This document shows, piece by piece, positions 1 through 7,968 of a stretch of DNA of 64,000 nucleotides. How positions within the stretch are numbered: the first letter of the stretch is position 1; every line of letters begins with the position of its first letter. The stretch covers positions 5,001-69,000 of the forward strand of contig JAUYQQ010000008.1 of assembly GCA_030697165.1 (NCBI GenBank), read 5' to 3'. The notes below the pieces were generated by a model. That model had not been told where the DNA came from. It did not search any database and saw only the letters and a program-made list of their open reading frames with translations. The DNA comes from Acidobacteriota bacterium. Its GTDB lineage: Bacteria; Acidobacteriota; Vicinamibacteria; Vicinamibacterales; UBA2999. The position numbers and the translations under genes are program-made.

Positions 1-1220
1 TAGAGCTGCCCGCCAAACGCTTGCTCGAGAGTGATCACGCCGCGCTCGTCGGTAAGCTTCTGATCGTTCACCGAGAGACCACCCTGCTTGATCAATCGCG
101 CGGCCTCGCCCTTCGACGCGGCCACGCCTGCCGTGACGGCCAACTCCGTCGCCGCCATCCCCGCCACGAACGCCTCGCGCGGCACCGTCACGGCCGGCAC
201 ATCAGCAAACACCATCAGCACATCCTCCACCGAGGCGTCTGCGAGCGGCCCGCCGTACAGCACCGCCGCGCCGCGCTCGGCCCGCGCCAACGCGTCGGCC
301 CCGTGGACCATCGACGTGACCTCACGCGCCAGCGTGCGCTGCGCCTCGCGCGCCTCCGGCCGGGCCGTCACCGTCTCCGCGAGCGCGGCGATCGCCTCGC
401 GGTCGAGCCACGTGAACAACTTCAGGTGGCTGATCACGTCGCGATCGTCGGTGTTCAGCCAGAACTGGTAGAAGCTGAACGGCGACGTTCGCTCAGGATC
501 CAGCCACACGGTGCCGGCCTCGGTCTTGCCGAACTTCGTGCCCGAGGAGGTCTTGAGCAGCGGCCACACCAGGCCGTGCGCCTTCTTGCCGCGCACCTTG
601 CGAATCAGATCGGTGCCGGCCGTGATGTTGCCCCACTGATCACTGCCGCCCATCTGAATAGTGCAGCCCTCGCGATCGAACAGGTGCAGGAAGTCGTACG
701 ACTGCAGGATCAGGTAGCTGAACTCGGTGTACGAAATGCCTTCTTCGCTCTCGAGCCGCCGGCTCACCGATTCCTTCTGCAGCATGTAGCCAATGCTGAA
801 GTGCTTGCCGACGTCGCGGAGAAACGTGAGGATATCGATCGCGCCCAGCCAGTCGGCGTTGTTGACGATGCGAGCGGCGTTGGGCGCTGCGGAGAAGTCG
901 AGAAAGCGCTCGAGCTGCGCGCGAATGCCGGCAACGTTCTGGTTCACCTGCTCGGTCGAGAGCAGCACCCGCTCCTGCGACTTGCCGCTCGGGTCGCCAA
1001 TCATCCCCGTGCCGCCGCCAACCAGGGCGATCGGCGTGTGCCCGAAGCGCTGCAGGCGCGCCAGCCCCATCACCGTCAGCAGCGAGCCGACGTGCAGGCT
1101 CGACGCGGTCGGATCGAAGCCGATGTAGGCGGTCACCTTCCCGGCCGCCAGCGCGTCCCTGGCGCCATCGGTTGCGTCGGAAAACATGCCACGCCACTGG
1201 AACTCATCGAACACGCTCAT
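1..1220 (-). CDS. tyrS: tyrosyl-tRNA synthetase, C-terminus cut by window edge
   Basis: Charges tRNA-Tyr with tyrosine in the cytoplasm. I translated the minus strand from the ATG at 1220. It opens MSVFDEFQWRGM and is open to the window edge, giving 406 residues of an expected ~420, so only a few residues are missing. The class I signature is HVGS at residues 43-46 after YIGFDPTASSL, and the KMSKS equivalent is KFGKT (in GTKFGKTEAG), as in the E. coli type. The C-terminal S4-like segment (ASKGEAARLIKQGGLSVND) is present. A long plus-strand frame opposite is a GC shadow. The gene is transcribed away from the phosphoesterase at 1426. Confidence 0.96.
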   Translation of the reverse strand, partial: MSVFDEFQWRGMFSDATDGARDALAAGKVTAYIGFDPTASSLHVGSLLTVMGLARLQRFGHTPIALVGGGTGMIGDPSGKSQERVLLSTEQVNQNVAGIRAQLERFLDFSAAPNAARIVNNADWLGAIDILTFLRDVGKHFSIGYMLQKESVSRRLESEEGISYTEFSYLILQSYDFLHLFDREGCTIQMGGSDQWGNITAGTDLIRKVRGKKAHGLVWPLLKTSSGTKFGKTEAGTVWLDPERTSPFSFYQFWLNTDDRDVISHLKLFTWLDREAIAALAETVTARPEAREAQRTLAREVTSMVHGADALARAERGAAVLYGGPLADASVEDVLMVFADVPAVTVPREAFVAGMAATELAVTAGVAASKGEAARLIKQGGLSVNDQKLTDERGVITLEQAFGGQL

Positions 1221-1425
1221 GGGTGACAACTATAGGTTGAAAGTTCAAGAGTTGGCAGTTGGTAGTTTCAGTTGAGAGTTTCAGTTTCAGTTTCCGTTTC
1301 CCAGTTCTGGCGACGCGGCGCCTGCCAGGGGAACCGGGAGCTGGGCTGGACTGGAATTGAAACTGGGAACTGCAACTTCCAACTACCAACTTCTCAACTT
1401 TCAACTTTCCTCATACACTGCCCCC
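1221..1425. repeat. intergenic inverted array of GTTGAAAGTT / AACTTTCAAC type motifs
   Basis: This divergent intergenic region between tyrS and the phosphoesterase holds a left half rich in GGTTGAAAGTT, GAGTTGGCAGTTGG and GTTTCAGTTTC (about 1230-1300). The right half carries the reverse complement (CTGGGAACTGCAACTTCC, CAACTACCAACTTCTC, AACTTTCAACTTTCC, about 1350-1412). The two halves could form a long imperfect cruciform or hairpin. Both promoters must lie in or beside it, but I see no convincing -35/-10 pair. Composition is much more AT-rich than the genes. Confidence 0.6.
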
Positions 1426-2250
1426 GTGGCCCTGACGCGCCGCGACTTTCTCCGCTCGGCGACCGTGGTCACGGCAGGCGCACTGACCGGCGTGGCCGCA
1501 TACGGGGTCGCCTACGAGCGGCACCACATCGATCGCATCGTCCGCGACATCGCCGTGCGCGGTCTCCCGCCGGCACTCGATGGCCTGCGCATCGGGATGA
1601 TCACCGACGTCCACCACAGCCCAGTCGTGTCGGCCGAAGACGTGTCGCGCGCGGTCGCGGTACTGAAGGAAGCGGCGCCCGACATCATCGTCCTGGGCGG
1701 CGACTACGTCAGCTTTTTCGATCGCGCCTACGCCGGTCCCGTCGCCGAACTGCTGGCGCCCCTCGCCAATGCCCCTTTCGGCTCGTTCGCCGTCCTCGGC
1801 AACCACGACGATGAGCGAGAGGTGCCGGCGGCGCTGTCGGCCCGCGGCTTTACGGTACTGAAGGATCAGCGGACCGCGCTCACGGTGCGAGGGGAGCCAC
1901 TCGACATTGCCGGCATTCGTTTCTGGACCCGGTCACCAGGTGAGATCGCGTCGGTGCTGAAGGGCACCAGTGGCACGACGATCCTGCTCGCGCATGACCC
2001 GCGGCGGCTGGTCGAGGCCGCGGCGCTGGACGTGCAGCTGGTGTTGTCGGGCCACACCCACGGCGGTCAGGTCATCGTGCCCGCGGTCGGGGCCATCGCC
2101 GGACGCAAGTTCCCGGTGCTGTCCGGCTACGCGATGCGCGAGAATACCTCGTTATTCGTCAGCAAGGGTGTCGGCACCGTCTATGTACCGGTCCGGATCA
2201 ACTGCCCGCCGGACGTGGCGGTGCTCACCCTGCGGCCGGCCGCGAATTAA
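1426..2250 (+). CDS. Tat-exported metallophosphoesterase (YkuE-like)
   Basis: Probable periplasmic or membrane-anchored binuclear-metal phosphoesterase of 274 residues; substrate unknown. I chose the GTG at 1426 because it gives MALTRRDFLRS, a twin-arginine signal followed by a hydrophobic stretch. The ATG at 1357 would place 23 residues of repeat-derived sequence in front. The calcineurin-like metal motifs are in order: D61-x-H63 (ITDVHHSP), GGDY 91-94, GNHD 125-128, AHDPR, then GHTHGGQ near residue 208. The stop overlaps the stop of purN on the other strand by a few bases. In the YkuE family such proteins are Tat substrates; UDP-diacylglucosamine or phosphodiester activity cannot be told from sequence. 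Confidence 0.88.
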   Translation: MALTRRDFLRSATVVTAGALTGVAAYGVAYERHHIDRIVRDIAVRGLPPALDGLRIGMITDVHHSPVVSAEDVSRAVAVLKEAAPDIIVLGGDYVSFFDRAYAGPVAELLAPLANAPFGSFAVLGNHDDEREVPAALSARGFTVLKDQRTALTVRGEPLDIAGIRFWTRSPGEIASVLKGTSGTTILLAHDPRRLVEAAALDVQLVLSGHTHGGQVIVPAVGAIAGRKFPVLSGYAMRENTSLFVSKGVGTVYVPVRINCPPDVAVLTLRPAAN

Positions 2251-2834
2251 CGGCTGCGTTCCAGGACTACTCGGATCGCCTCTGGGTACAGGCCGTGTTC
2301 GACGGCCAGGATTCGCGCCGCCAGGGTGTCGGCGGTGTCGCCGGGCAGGACCGGCACCTCGCGCTGCAGGACGATCGGGCCGGCATCCAGGTCCTTGTTC
2401 ACAATATGAACAGTGGCGCCGCTGACCGTGGCGCCATCGTCGAGCGCCTGCTGCTGCGGATGCAGGCCGGGGTATTTCGGCAGCAATGAGGGATGGATGT
2501 TGAGAATACGGTTCGGGAACGCATCCACGAACACCGGGCTCAACAGCCGCATGAAGCCAGCCAGACAAACCAAGCCCACGCCGCGATCCGTCAGCTTCTG
2601 GGCCATCGCGCGGTCGTAATCCTCGCGCGAGCCATACGCTTTGTGGCCGAGCACCAGGGTCTCGATGCCGGCGTGGCGCGCATGCTCCAACCCGGCCGCG
2701 TCGGCCTTGTTCGAGATCACGACTGCGATCGTCGCGTCGAGGCGGCCATCGTCAATCGCGTCGATGATCGCCTTTAGGTTCGAGCCGCGACCTGAGATGA
2801 GGACGCCGATGCGCCAGCTGAATGCGCCGCTCAT
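2247..2834 (-). CDS. purN: phosphoribosylglycinamide formyltransferase
   Basis: Transfers formyl from 10-formyl-THF to GAR, the third step of de novo IMP synthesis. The protein has 195 residues. GRGSNL is at 15-20, and the catalytic triad known from E. coli aligns as N112 and H114 (LNIHPSLLPKYPG) and D150 (DLDAGPIVLQ). The ATG at 2834 is chosen because upstream residues of the longer frame are not conserved, and because it makes an ATGA overlap with the stop of the MazF-like toxin gene. purN normally follows purM; here a dehydrogenase pair and a toxin-antitoxin pair lie between them. Confidence 0.95.
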   Translation of the reverse strand: MSGAFSWRIGVLISGRGSNLKAIIDAIDDGRLDATIAVVISNKADAAGLEHARHAGIETLVLGHKAYGSREDYDRAMAQKLTDRGVGLVCLAGFMRLLSPVFVDAFPNRILNIHPSLLPKYPGLHPQQQALDDGATVSGATVHIVNKDLDAGPIVLQREVPVLPGDTADTLAARILAVEHGLYPEAIRVVLERSR

Positions 2835-3157
2835 TGGCAGCCGAGGGCGAAGCCAAGCGCCGCGCACACCTCACGCATTCGTTCGTCGTTCAAGTCCGCT
2901 ATGCGCCGGCCGATCGCTCTCTTGTCAATGCAGATCACGTTGTGCAGGTTGACGGCGCAGGCGCTCTTCATGCCGTCATCCGGACCGAGCACGACCTCCG
3001 AAGGCACGCTCCGGATCGTTGAGGTGATCGGTGCGACGACAACACGGTTGAGGTGCGCAATGGTGGTGTCGCGAGTGAGCACCAGCGCGGGCCGAGACTT
3101 GTCAGGCTTGGCGAAAGCCACCAGCCGAACTTCACCGCGAGCTACTCGTCCGGCCAT
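2831..3157 (-). CDS. MazF/PemK-family toxin
   Basis: Putative ribosome-independent mRNA interferase of 108 residues. It starts MAGRVARGEVRLVAF and continues with PDKSRPALVLTRD, a typical MazF beta-barrel opening (RGEv, K.RPalvl). VVVAPITSTIRSVPSEVVLG and VNLHNVICIDK follow, the usual later MazF strands. I chose the ATG at 3157, which overlaps the antitoxin 3' end by 16 bases, as is common for such pairs; the longer open frame upstream is antitoxin antisense-frame noise. Its TGA overlaps the ATG of purN, so translation of the toxin and purN may be coupled. Activity is inferred from family only. Confidence 0.88.
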   Translation of the reverse strand: MAGRVARGEVRLVAFAKPDKSRPALVLTRDTTIAHLNRVVVAPITSTIRSVPSEVVLGPDDGMKSACAVNLHNVICIDKRAIGRRIADLNDERMREVCAALGFALGCQ

Positions 3158-3369
3158 GACGCCAGCGCCAGCCACGGCGAGTCCACCTCGTCGGGAATCA
3201 GCTCGTAACCACGGCGATCGGCCGCTTCCCGGTCTCGATTCGCAAGTGCGGAGAGATGTGCACGCAGCGCGTCGCGAACCAGCGCGGAGCGGTTTACCTT
3301 GAACCGGCGCGCGGCCTTGTCCGCTGCTTTCAAGAGCGGCGCGTCGAGCACGACCTGGATGGTCTCCAT
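3142..3369 (-). CDS. ribbon-helix-helix antitoxin
   Basis: 75-residue partner of the MazF-like toxin. The N-terminus METIQVVLDAPLLKAADKAARRFKVNRSALVRDALRAHL matches a CopG/MazE-type ribbon-helix-helix: one strand, then two helices with the RSALVRDALR pattern. The C-terminal third (GYELIPDEVDSPWLALASWPDE) is acidic and aromatic, as expected for the toxin-binding tail. The pair overlaps by 16 bases and a perfect-arm palindrome sits directly upstream of the start, which supports autoregulation. Confidence 0.88.
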   Translation of the reverse strand: METIQVVLDAPLLKAADKAARRFKVNRSALVRDALRAHLSALANRDREAADRRGYELIPDEVDSPWLALASWPDE

Positions 3370-3370
3370 A

Positions 3371-3388
3371 TGTGGAGTCTACTCCACA
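3371..3388. promoter_or_regulatory. palindromic operator of the toxin-antitoxin pair
   Basis: TGTGGAGT-CT-ACTCCACA is an 8+2+8 perfect dyad starting 2 bases upstream of the antitoxin ATG. A further half site, TCCACA at 3395-3400, repeats at a 12-base step. RHH antitoxins typically bind such repeated half sites. The site lies in the 32-base gap to the stop of the GMC gene, so any own promoter must overlap the GMC 3' end. Confidence 0.7.
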
Positions 3389-3401
3389 CTTGAGTCCACA
3401 A

Positions 3402-5003
3402 TCAAAACCGGGCGCTGAGCGAGGCAATGTGAGCGGCGGAGCGCAACGATACCGCCACGAACGTGAGCGTGCCGTTGGTGCAACCGCCGGTCGGCAGGGT
3501 GGGGGCGCCGATCACGAACAGGTTCTCGTGATCGTGGGTCCGGCCGAAGCTGTCGCAAACGCTGGTGGCCGGGTCGGTGCCCATGCGGCAACCGCCGGCC
3601 GGGTGGTCCCAGTAGGTCGAGACCGACGGCTGGCCGGTCAGCCGGCCATTGCTGGCGCGCACCAGGCGCTCGAACACGCCCGTGCAATGCGCCAGCGTGG
3701 CGGCTTCGCGCGCCTCGGCAGCGGCGTCGAGCCGGTGCTCGATCTTCGGCATGGGATCGCCGTAGCGATTCTTCGACGCCGGGTCGAGCGAGAGCCGGCT
3801 ATCGGCAGACGGATGCGAGTCGTAGTAAGTGCGCAAGCGAACCGAACTACCCTTGAGCGCGCGACCGCGCCACTCGTTGAGCAGTTCGTCGCCCAGTAAG
3901 AGGCCGCCGTCGGCGCTGCGCAGCCGAGGTTCCTTGCCGGCCGAGCTCTCCCAGACCCGCGTATCGTGCCGCACGAACGGGGCACCTGGGGCGCATCGGA
4001 AGTACTCGCGCGAGATCAGGCTGTGACTCATGTTCTGCCCGGGGAACGTTTCTTCGTCGATCGTCGCCTGGGCCGAAATGAACTTGTGACCGTTCATGTA
4101 GCGCCCGACCAATCCGGATCGATTGGCAATGCCGTTGGGGAACCGAGGGCTCGTCGACAGCAGCAACAGGTGCGGGCTCCAGCACTGGCCCGACGCCAGC
4201 ACGAACTGCCGTGCGCGATACTCGGTCACCTCGTTCGGCCGATCCTGGTGATAACCCTGCGCCATGGCGATCGTCGAGCGTCCCTCGTCCACGACGAGGC
4301 GCCGGATCAGCATGCGGTCGTGCAGCGTCACCTTGTTCGCGGCAATCAGCTGCTGATAGGTGTAATCCGGTGAGTAGCGTGCACCGGTGGGACAGACATC
4401 GCCGCAGGTGTCGTAGAGCCCGCACTGCCCGCGGCCGCCAAACGGCGCGCTCACGTTGCGCGACATCGGCAGCGGCGAGAACTTCAGCCCGCTCTGTTCT
4501 GCCCACTTCCTGAGAACCTGCAGGTTGTACGACAGCGGCATCGCCGGCTGCGGATACGGCGCCGATCGGCGATCTTCGGGATACGGACTGGTGTCTCCGG
4601 CAACATTCAGGCGGCGTTCGGCCTCGACGTAGTACCGCTCGAGTTCGGCCCACGTCATGGGCCAGTCATCCGCCAGCCCATACATGGACCTGAGCCGCAG
4701 ATCCTCCTCGGAGAATCGATTGCACGCGCCGCCCCAGTGCAACGCCTGGCCGCCGACGGCCATGGTCATCGAGATCATGCCCTTGGCCTGCTGATCCTCG
4801 ATGAAGTCGTCGTGCCACGGATGCTCGCCGTACGCCAGCGCGCGGCGATGGTACTGGCCGCGGTTCTCGCGATCGAAGATCGAGCGGCCAGCCTCGACCA
4901 CGGTGATGCTCAGACCAGGCTTCAGCTCGGACAGGCGTTCGACCAGCATGGCCGCCGTAATGCCACCGCCGATGACGCAGATGTCAGATTCGTGAATGGT
5001 CAT
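3402..5003 (-). CDS. GMC-family FAD oxidoreductase (gluconate 2-dehydrogenase large-subunit type)
   Basis: 533-residue flavoprotein probably oxidising a sugar or sugar acid. The FAD dinucleotide motif is GGGITAA (12-18). MAVGGQALHWGG near 81-92 is typical for the family. A Cys-rich segment with C194, C200 and C204 (QCGLYDTCGDVCPTGA) is typical of the gluconate/2-ketogluconate dehydrogenase branch. The GMC catalytic His is in HPAGGCRMG (H467) and the Asn in TNGTLT (N510). It lies 16 bp downstream of a 20-codon duplicate of its own 5' end and then the subunit-3-like gene. No cytochrome c subunit is adjacent, so the electron acceptor is unknown. Confidence 0.9.
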   Translation of the reverse strand: MTIHESDICVIGGGITAAMLVERLSELKPGLSITVVEAGRSIFDRENRGQYHRRALAYGEHPWHDDFIEDQQAKGMISMTMAVGGQALHWGGACNRFSEEDLRLRSMYGLADDWPMTWAELERYYVEAERRLNVAGDTSPYPEDRRSAPYPQPAMPLSYNLQVLRKWAEQSGLKFSPLPMSRNVSAPFGGRGQCGLYDTCGDVCPTGARYSPDYTYQQLIAANKVTLHDRMLIRRLVVDEGRSTIAMAQGYHQDRPNEVTEYRARQFVLASGQCWSPHLLLLSTSPRFPNGIANRSGLVGRYMNGHKFISAQATIDEETFPGQNMSHSLISREYFRCAPGAPFVRHDTRVWESSAGKEPRLRSADGGLLLGDELLNEWRGRALKGSSVRLRTYYDSHPSADSRLSLDPASKNRYGDPMPKIEHRLDAAAEAREAATLAHCTGVFERLVRASNGRLTGQPSVSTYWDHPAGGCRMGTDPATSVCDSFGRTHDHENLFVIGAPTLPTGGCTNGTLTFVAVSLRSAAHIASLSARF

Positions 5004-5009
5004 CGGTGC

Positions 5010-5072
5010 CTAATCGGTGCCAATCTGTGGCCCGCCGCCGATGACGCAGATGTCGGATTCGTGGACAGGCAT
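5010..5072 (-). pseudogene. 20-codon duplicate of the GMC gene 5' end
   Basis: An ATG at 5072 opens MPVHESDICVIGGG, nearly identical to the start of the GMC protein (MTIHESDICVIGGG). It then runs PQIGTD and stops at 5010, seven bases before the real start. The shared block covers about 30 bases. It looks like the scar of a short tandem duplication or of a lost FAD-binding gene. It may still be translated as a short leader. Confidence 0.65.
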
Positions 5073-5087
5073 GGTGGTCGGCGAAGG

Positions 5088-5684
5088 CTAAAGCCCCCGC
5101 CCTCCGTTCAATGGCTGCGGCTGCGCGGTTGTGATGCGGATGGCGCGATAGGTGTGCCGGCCGATGCGCGCGTTGTAGCAAAGGTCGTTGGCGGCACTGC
5201 TGCGGAAGTAGTGGGCCATCAGGTCGGTGATGACGTGCTTGCCATCGGGACGTGACGGCAGGTTCAGGATGCCGGCCTGCGTGAAGGCCGTGTCGAGAAT
5301 GGCGCGGCGCGCTTCGAGGGGCAAGGCGCCAAACCGGCCCCCGCGCTCGGCGGCAGCCTGCTGCAGCGCCGCGATCTGCGTTCCGTAACCGGGCGCGGGC
5401 GAGGGTCCGCTCCGAACCAACCGCGGCTCGCCGTAGCCGTGCGACAGCGGCACGCCCTCTTTGTAGTCGCGAAGCCAGCGCAGGAAGCTGTCGACGGCTT
5501 CGTCCTGCCCCTTCGCGCCGATCGCCGAAGGCAACACCGTGGTCGCGACGTCCCGGAGCACGAACACATGGCCCGTGCTGAGCAAGTCTGCCTGCGCCAG
5601 GGCCACAGCCGACAGGTCGGCGCGCCACACCGGCAGCGTGACCGCACCGGAGGCCAGCCATTGCAACAGGGCGCGCCGCTTCAT
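5088..5684 (-). CDS. gluconate 2-dehydrogenase subunit 3-like, Tat signal
   Basis: 198-residue protein with an N-terminal MKRRALLQWLASGAV, a twin-arginine-like leader ending near ADLSAVALA. The body (FVLRDVATTVLPSAIGAKGQD, FLRWLRDYKEGVPLSHGYGEPRL, later DGKHVITDLMAHYFRSSAANDLCYNA) resembles the small (gamma) subunit of gluconate 2-dehydrogenase. That subunit usually carries the Tat signal for the complex and sits directly upstream of the GMC subunit, as here. It starts 9 bases after the purM stop, so it belongs to the purine transcript by spacing. Confidence 0.75.
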   Translation of the reverse strand: MKRRALLQWLASGAVTLPVWRADLSAVALAQADLLSTGHVFVLRDVATTVLPSAIGAKGQDEAVDSFLRWLRDYKEGVPLSHGYGEPRLVRSGPSPAPGYGTQIAALQQAAAERGGRFGALPLEARRAILDTAFTQAGILNLPSRPDGKHVITDLMAHYFRSSAANDLCYNARIGRHTYRAIRITTAQPQPLNGGRGL

Positions 5685-5693
5685 GTGCCGATG

Positions 5694-6719
5694 CTACACG
5701 TACTCGACGCCGGGTTCACCCACGATGATGTCGCCAATGACCAGGCTGTTGGCTTCGCCGGCGTTGAGCAGTTCCTGGCGAACGGCGTCCACGTCGTTCT
5801 TCCCGACGACCAGGATCATGCCGATGCCCATGTTCAGCGCGCGGCGGAGGTCGTACTCCGGGACCCGGCCGGATTCTCCCAGCCAGCGGAAAATGGCCGG
5901 CACCCGCCACGAGGTGCGGTCGACGCGCGCGGCGGTTCCCGCCGGCAACACCCGCGGCAGGTTGTCGGTAATGCCGCCGCCGGTGATGTGCGCCATGCCC
6001 TTGATGACGCCCTTGCCCAGCAGTGGCTTGATCGCCGGCAGGTACGACCGGTGGGGACGCAGCAGCGCCTGGCCGACCGTCTCGCCAAGGTCGGGCACGT
6101 GCGTGTCGACATCCAGTTTCAGCTCCTCGAACGCGATCTTGCGGGCGAGCGAATAGCCGTTGGTGTGCAGGCCGCTCGACGGCAATCCGAGCAGCACGTC
6201 GCCGGCGGCGATGGTCTTGCCGTCGATCAGGCGGGCGCGATCCACGGCGCCGACAATGAACCCGGCGACGTCGTATTCGCCGTCGTTGTAGAAGCCCGGC
6301 ATCTCGGCGGTTTCGCCGCCGAGCAGCGCGCAGCCGTTATCCTTGCAGGCGCGCGCCAGGCCCTGCACGATCTGCTCAGCCACATCGGGCGAGAGCTTGC
6401 CGGTGGCGAGATAGTCGAGAAAGAACAGCGGCACGGCGCCCTGCACCAGGATGTCGTTGACGCAGTGGTTCACCAGGTCCACACCAATGGTGGTGTGCTG
6501 GTTGGCCATGAAGGCGACCTTGAGCTTGGTGCCAACGCCGTCGGCGCTCGACACCAGCACCGGCTCCTTCCAGGCCGCCGGATCGAGCTTGAACAGACCG
6601 CCGAACGAGCCGATCTCCGACAGCACGCCGGGCGTAAAGGTCGATTGCGCCAGCTTCTTGATGCGGCGAACGGTCTCGTGGCCCGCGTCGATATCTACGC
6701 CAGAACTCTTGTAATCCAT
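5694..6719 (-). CDS. purM: phosphoribosylformylglycinamidine cyclo-ligase
   Basis: AIR synthetase, the ATP-dependent ring closure of FGAM, 341 residues, normal length. It starts MDYKSSGVDIDAGHE as typical, with KVAFMANQHTTIGVDLVNHCVNDI, GALPLFFLDYL-type (here GAVPLFFLDYLATGKL), GGETAEMPGFY and HITGGGITDNLPRVLP motifs. It lies in the minus-strand purine block, 41 bases after the HEAT-repeat gene. The C-terminal end (ANSLVIGDIIVGEPGVEYV) is complete. Confidence 0.97.
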   Translation of the reverse strand: MDYKSSGVDIDAGHETVRRIKKLAQSTFTPGVLSEIGSFGGLFKLDPAAWKEPVLVSSADGVGTKLKVAFMANQHTTIGVDLVNHCVNDILVQGAVPLFFLDYLATGKLSPDVAEQIVQGLARACKDNGCALLGGETAEMPGFYNDGEYDVAGFIVGAVDRARLIDGKTIAAGDVLLGLPSSGLHTNGYSLARKIAFEELKLDVDTHVPDLGETVGQALLRPHRSYLPAIKPLLGKGVIKGMAHITGGGITDNLPRVLPAGTAARVDRTSWRVPAIFRWLGESGRVPEYDLRRALNMGIGMILVVGKNDVDAVRQELLNAGEANSLVIGDIIVGEPGVEYV

Positions 6720-6759
6720 GGGCTTGGGGCTTGGGGCTTGGGACTTGGGGGCCGGGACC

Positions 6760-7968
6760 CTAGAAGTCCAACTTGGTGATCAGCAGCTCGCACAGCTTGC
6801 GCATCTCCGAGCCATCGGGGGCCGACCAGTAGGCGCGGCGAACCGCGACGAAGAAGCGCTCTTCCTCGAGGTCCTCCTCGAGCATGTCGAACGCCTCGGC
6901 GAGAATGCCGATGGCGCCGGCCTGGTCGGGATGCGACCCGATCGCCTTCAGCATCAGCGGCGTGTTGCGCAGCGCCACCAGGCCGAGCGCCAGCGTGACC
7001 GGGGCGCGCACCGGATCCTGCGACGGAATGCCGACACGAAACAGGATGTTCAACGCCTCTTCATTGCCCTGCCTGGCCACGTTGCCCAGGCCCGCGGCGG
7101 CGCCACGCAACAGCTCCTGATACCCCGGATAAGTGTCGGCAAAAGTCAGGGTCTTCTCGAGATAGCCGACGTGCGCCGAGCAGTTGGTGCCCATCAGGCA
7201 GATCGCGGCGGCAATGGCCGGCTGCGCTTCCTTCGGCGCCGTTCGCTGCAGTTCCGCCAGAGTGCCGAGCGCCGCGTTGTCGCCAATCTTCCCCAGCGCC
7301 GTCGCCGCATCGTCCTGTAACGGCCCGTCGATCTTGGCGATCTCGATGAGCTTAGGCACACCGGCGGCAATCTTGTAGTCGCCGAGCGCCTCGATTACGG
7401 TGCTGCGGAAGAAGTCGACGCCGCGACCGGCGTCGCGGATCAAGGCGTCGGTGACCTTGGGTTCCTTGTGGATGGCCGCCAGCGCCCGAATCAGCGCCGG
7501 ACGCACGAACTCGCCCTGCTCCTTGTCGAGCGCCGCCAGCATGCCTGGCGCGAGCGACGCTGAGGGGAACTGCTCGAAGTACGCAAACGCCACCTCGCGC
7601 AGGCGGTCGTTGGGCGAGACCATGGCCTCGCGCATGGTGTCGACCGTCCGCGGGTCATTGAATCCGGTCAGCAGGATCAGCGCCTTGTAGCGGATGTAGC
7701 CGTCGGCGTGCCCGCTGATGGCCTCGAGCAGGGCCGGCACCACTTGCGCGGTAGGCGCACGGCGAAGGGTCCGGCCCGCGCCCATGCGTGTCGGGTAATC
7801 GAGGTCGCCGAGCTTGCCAATGGCCACGCGGATCTCTTCGGGCGACGCGGGTGTCGGACCGCGCTCCTGCGCGAGCGCAGTCGTGCCCGCCAGCAGCAAC
7901 GCCAGCGTGACAAGGCCAAGACGCTCAGCCAACGGGTTCCTCTTCCGGAAGGGGCTGACGCGGGCCAT
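6760..7968 (-). CDS. exported HEAT-repeat protein inside the purine block
   Basis: About 402 residues. An N-terminal basic stretch and hydrophobic core (RLGLVTLALLLAGTTALAQ) form a Sec signal peptide. The rest is alpha-helical with repeated units such as VVPALLEAISGHADGYIRYKAL, VPKLIEIAKIDGPLQDDAATALGKIGD and EALNILFRVG, typical of HEAT/PBS-lyase-like repeats. The start is uncertain: the ATG at 7968 overlaps purF by 44 bases, and a TTG at 7932 overlaps by 8 bases and would trim the basic N-region. The repeats suggest a protein scaffold in the periplasm. No link to purine synthesis is visible. Confidence 0.8.
   Translation of the reverse strand: MARVSPFRKRNPLAERLGLVTLALLLAGTTALAQERGPTPASPEEIRVAIGKLGDLDYPTRMGAGRTLRRAPTAQVVPALLEAISGHADGYIRYKALILLTGFNDPRTVDTMREAMVSPNDRLREVAFAYFEQFPSASLAPGMLAALDKEQGEFVRPALIRALAAIHKEPKVTDALIRDAGRGVDFFRSTVIEALGDYKIAAGVPKLIEIAKIDGPLQDDAATALGKIGDNAALGTLAELQRTAPKEAQPAIAAAICLMGTNCSAHVGYLEKTLTFADTYPGYQELLRGAAAGLGNVARQGNEEALNILFRVGIPSQDPVRAPVTLALGLVALRNTPLMLKAIGSHPDQAGAIGILAEAFDMLEEDLEEERFFVAVRRAYWSAPDGSEMRKLCELLITKLDF

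Noticed and set aside
3158-3427. Longer start for the MazF-like toxin
   Set aside because: The extra 90 residues overlap the antitoxin in another frame and do not resemble MazF.
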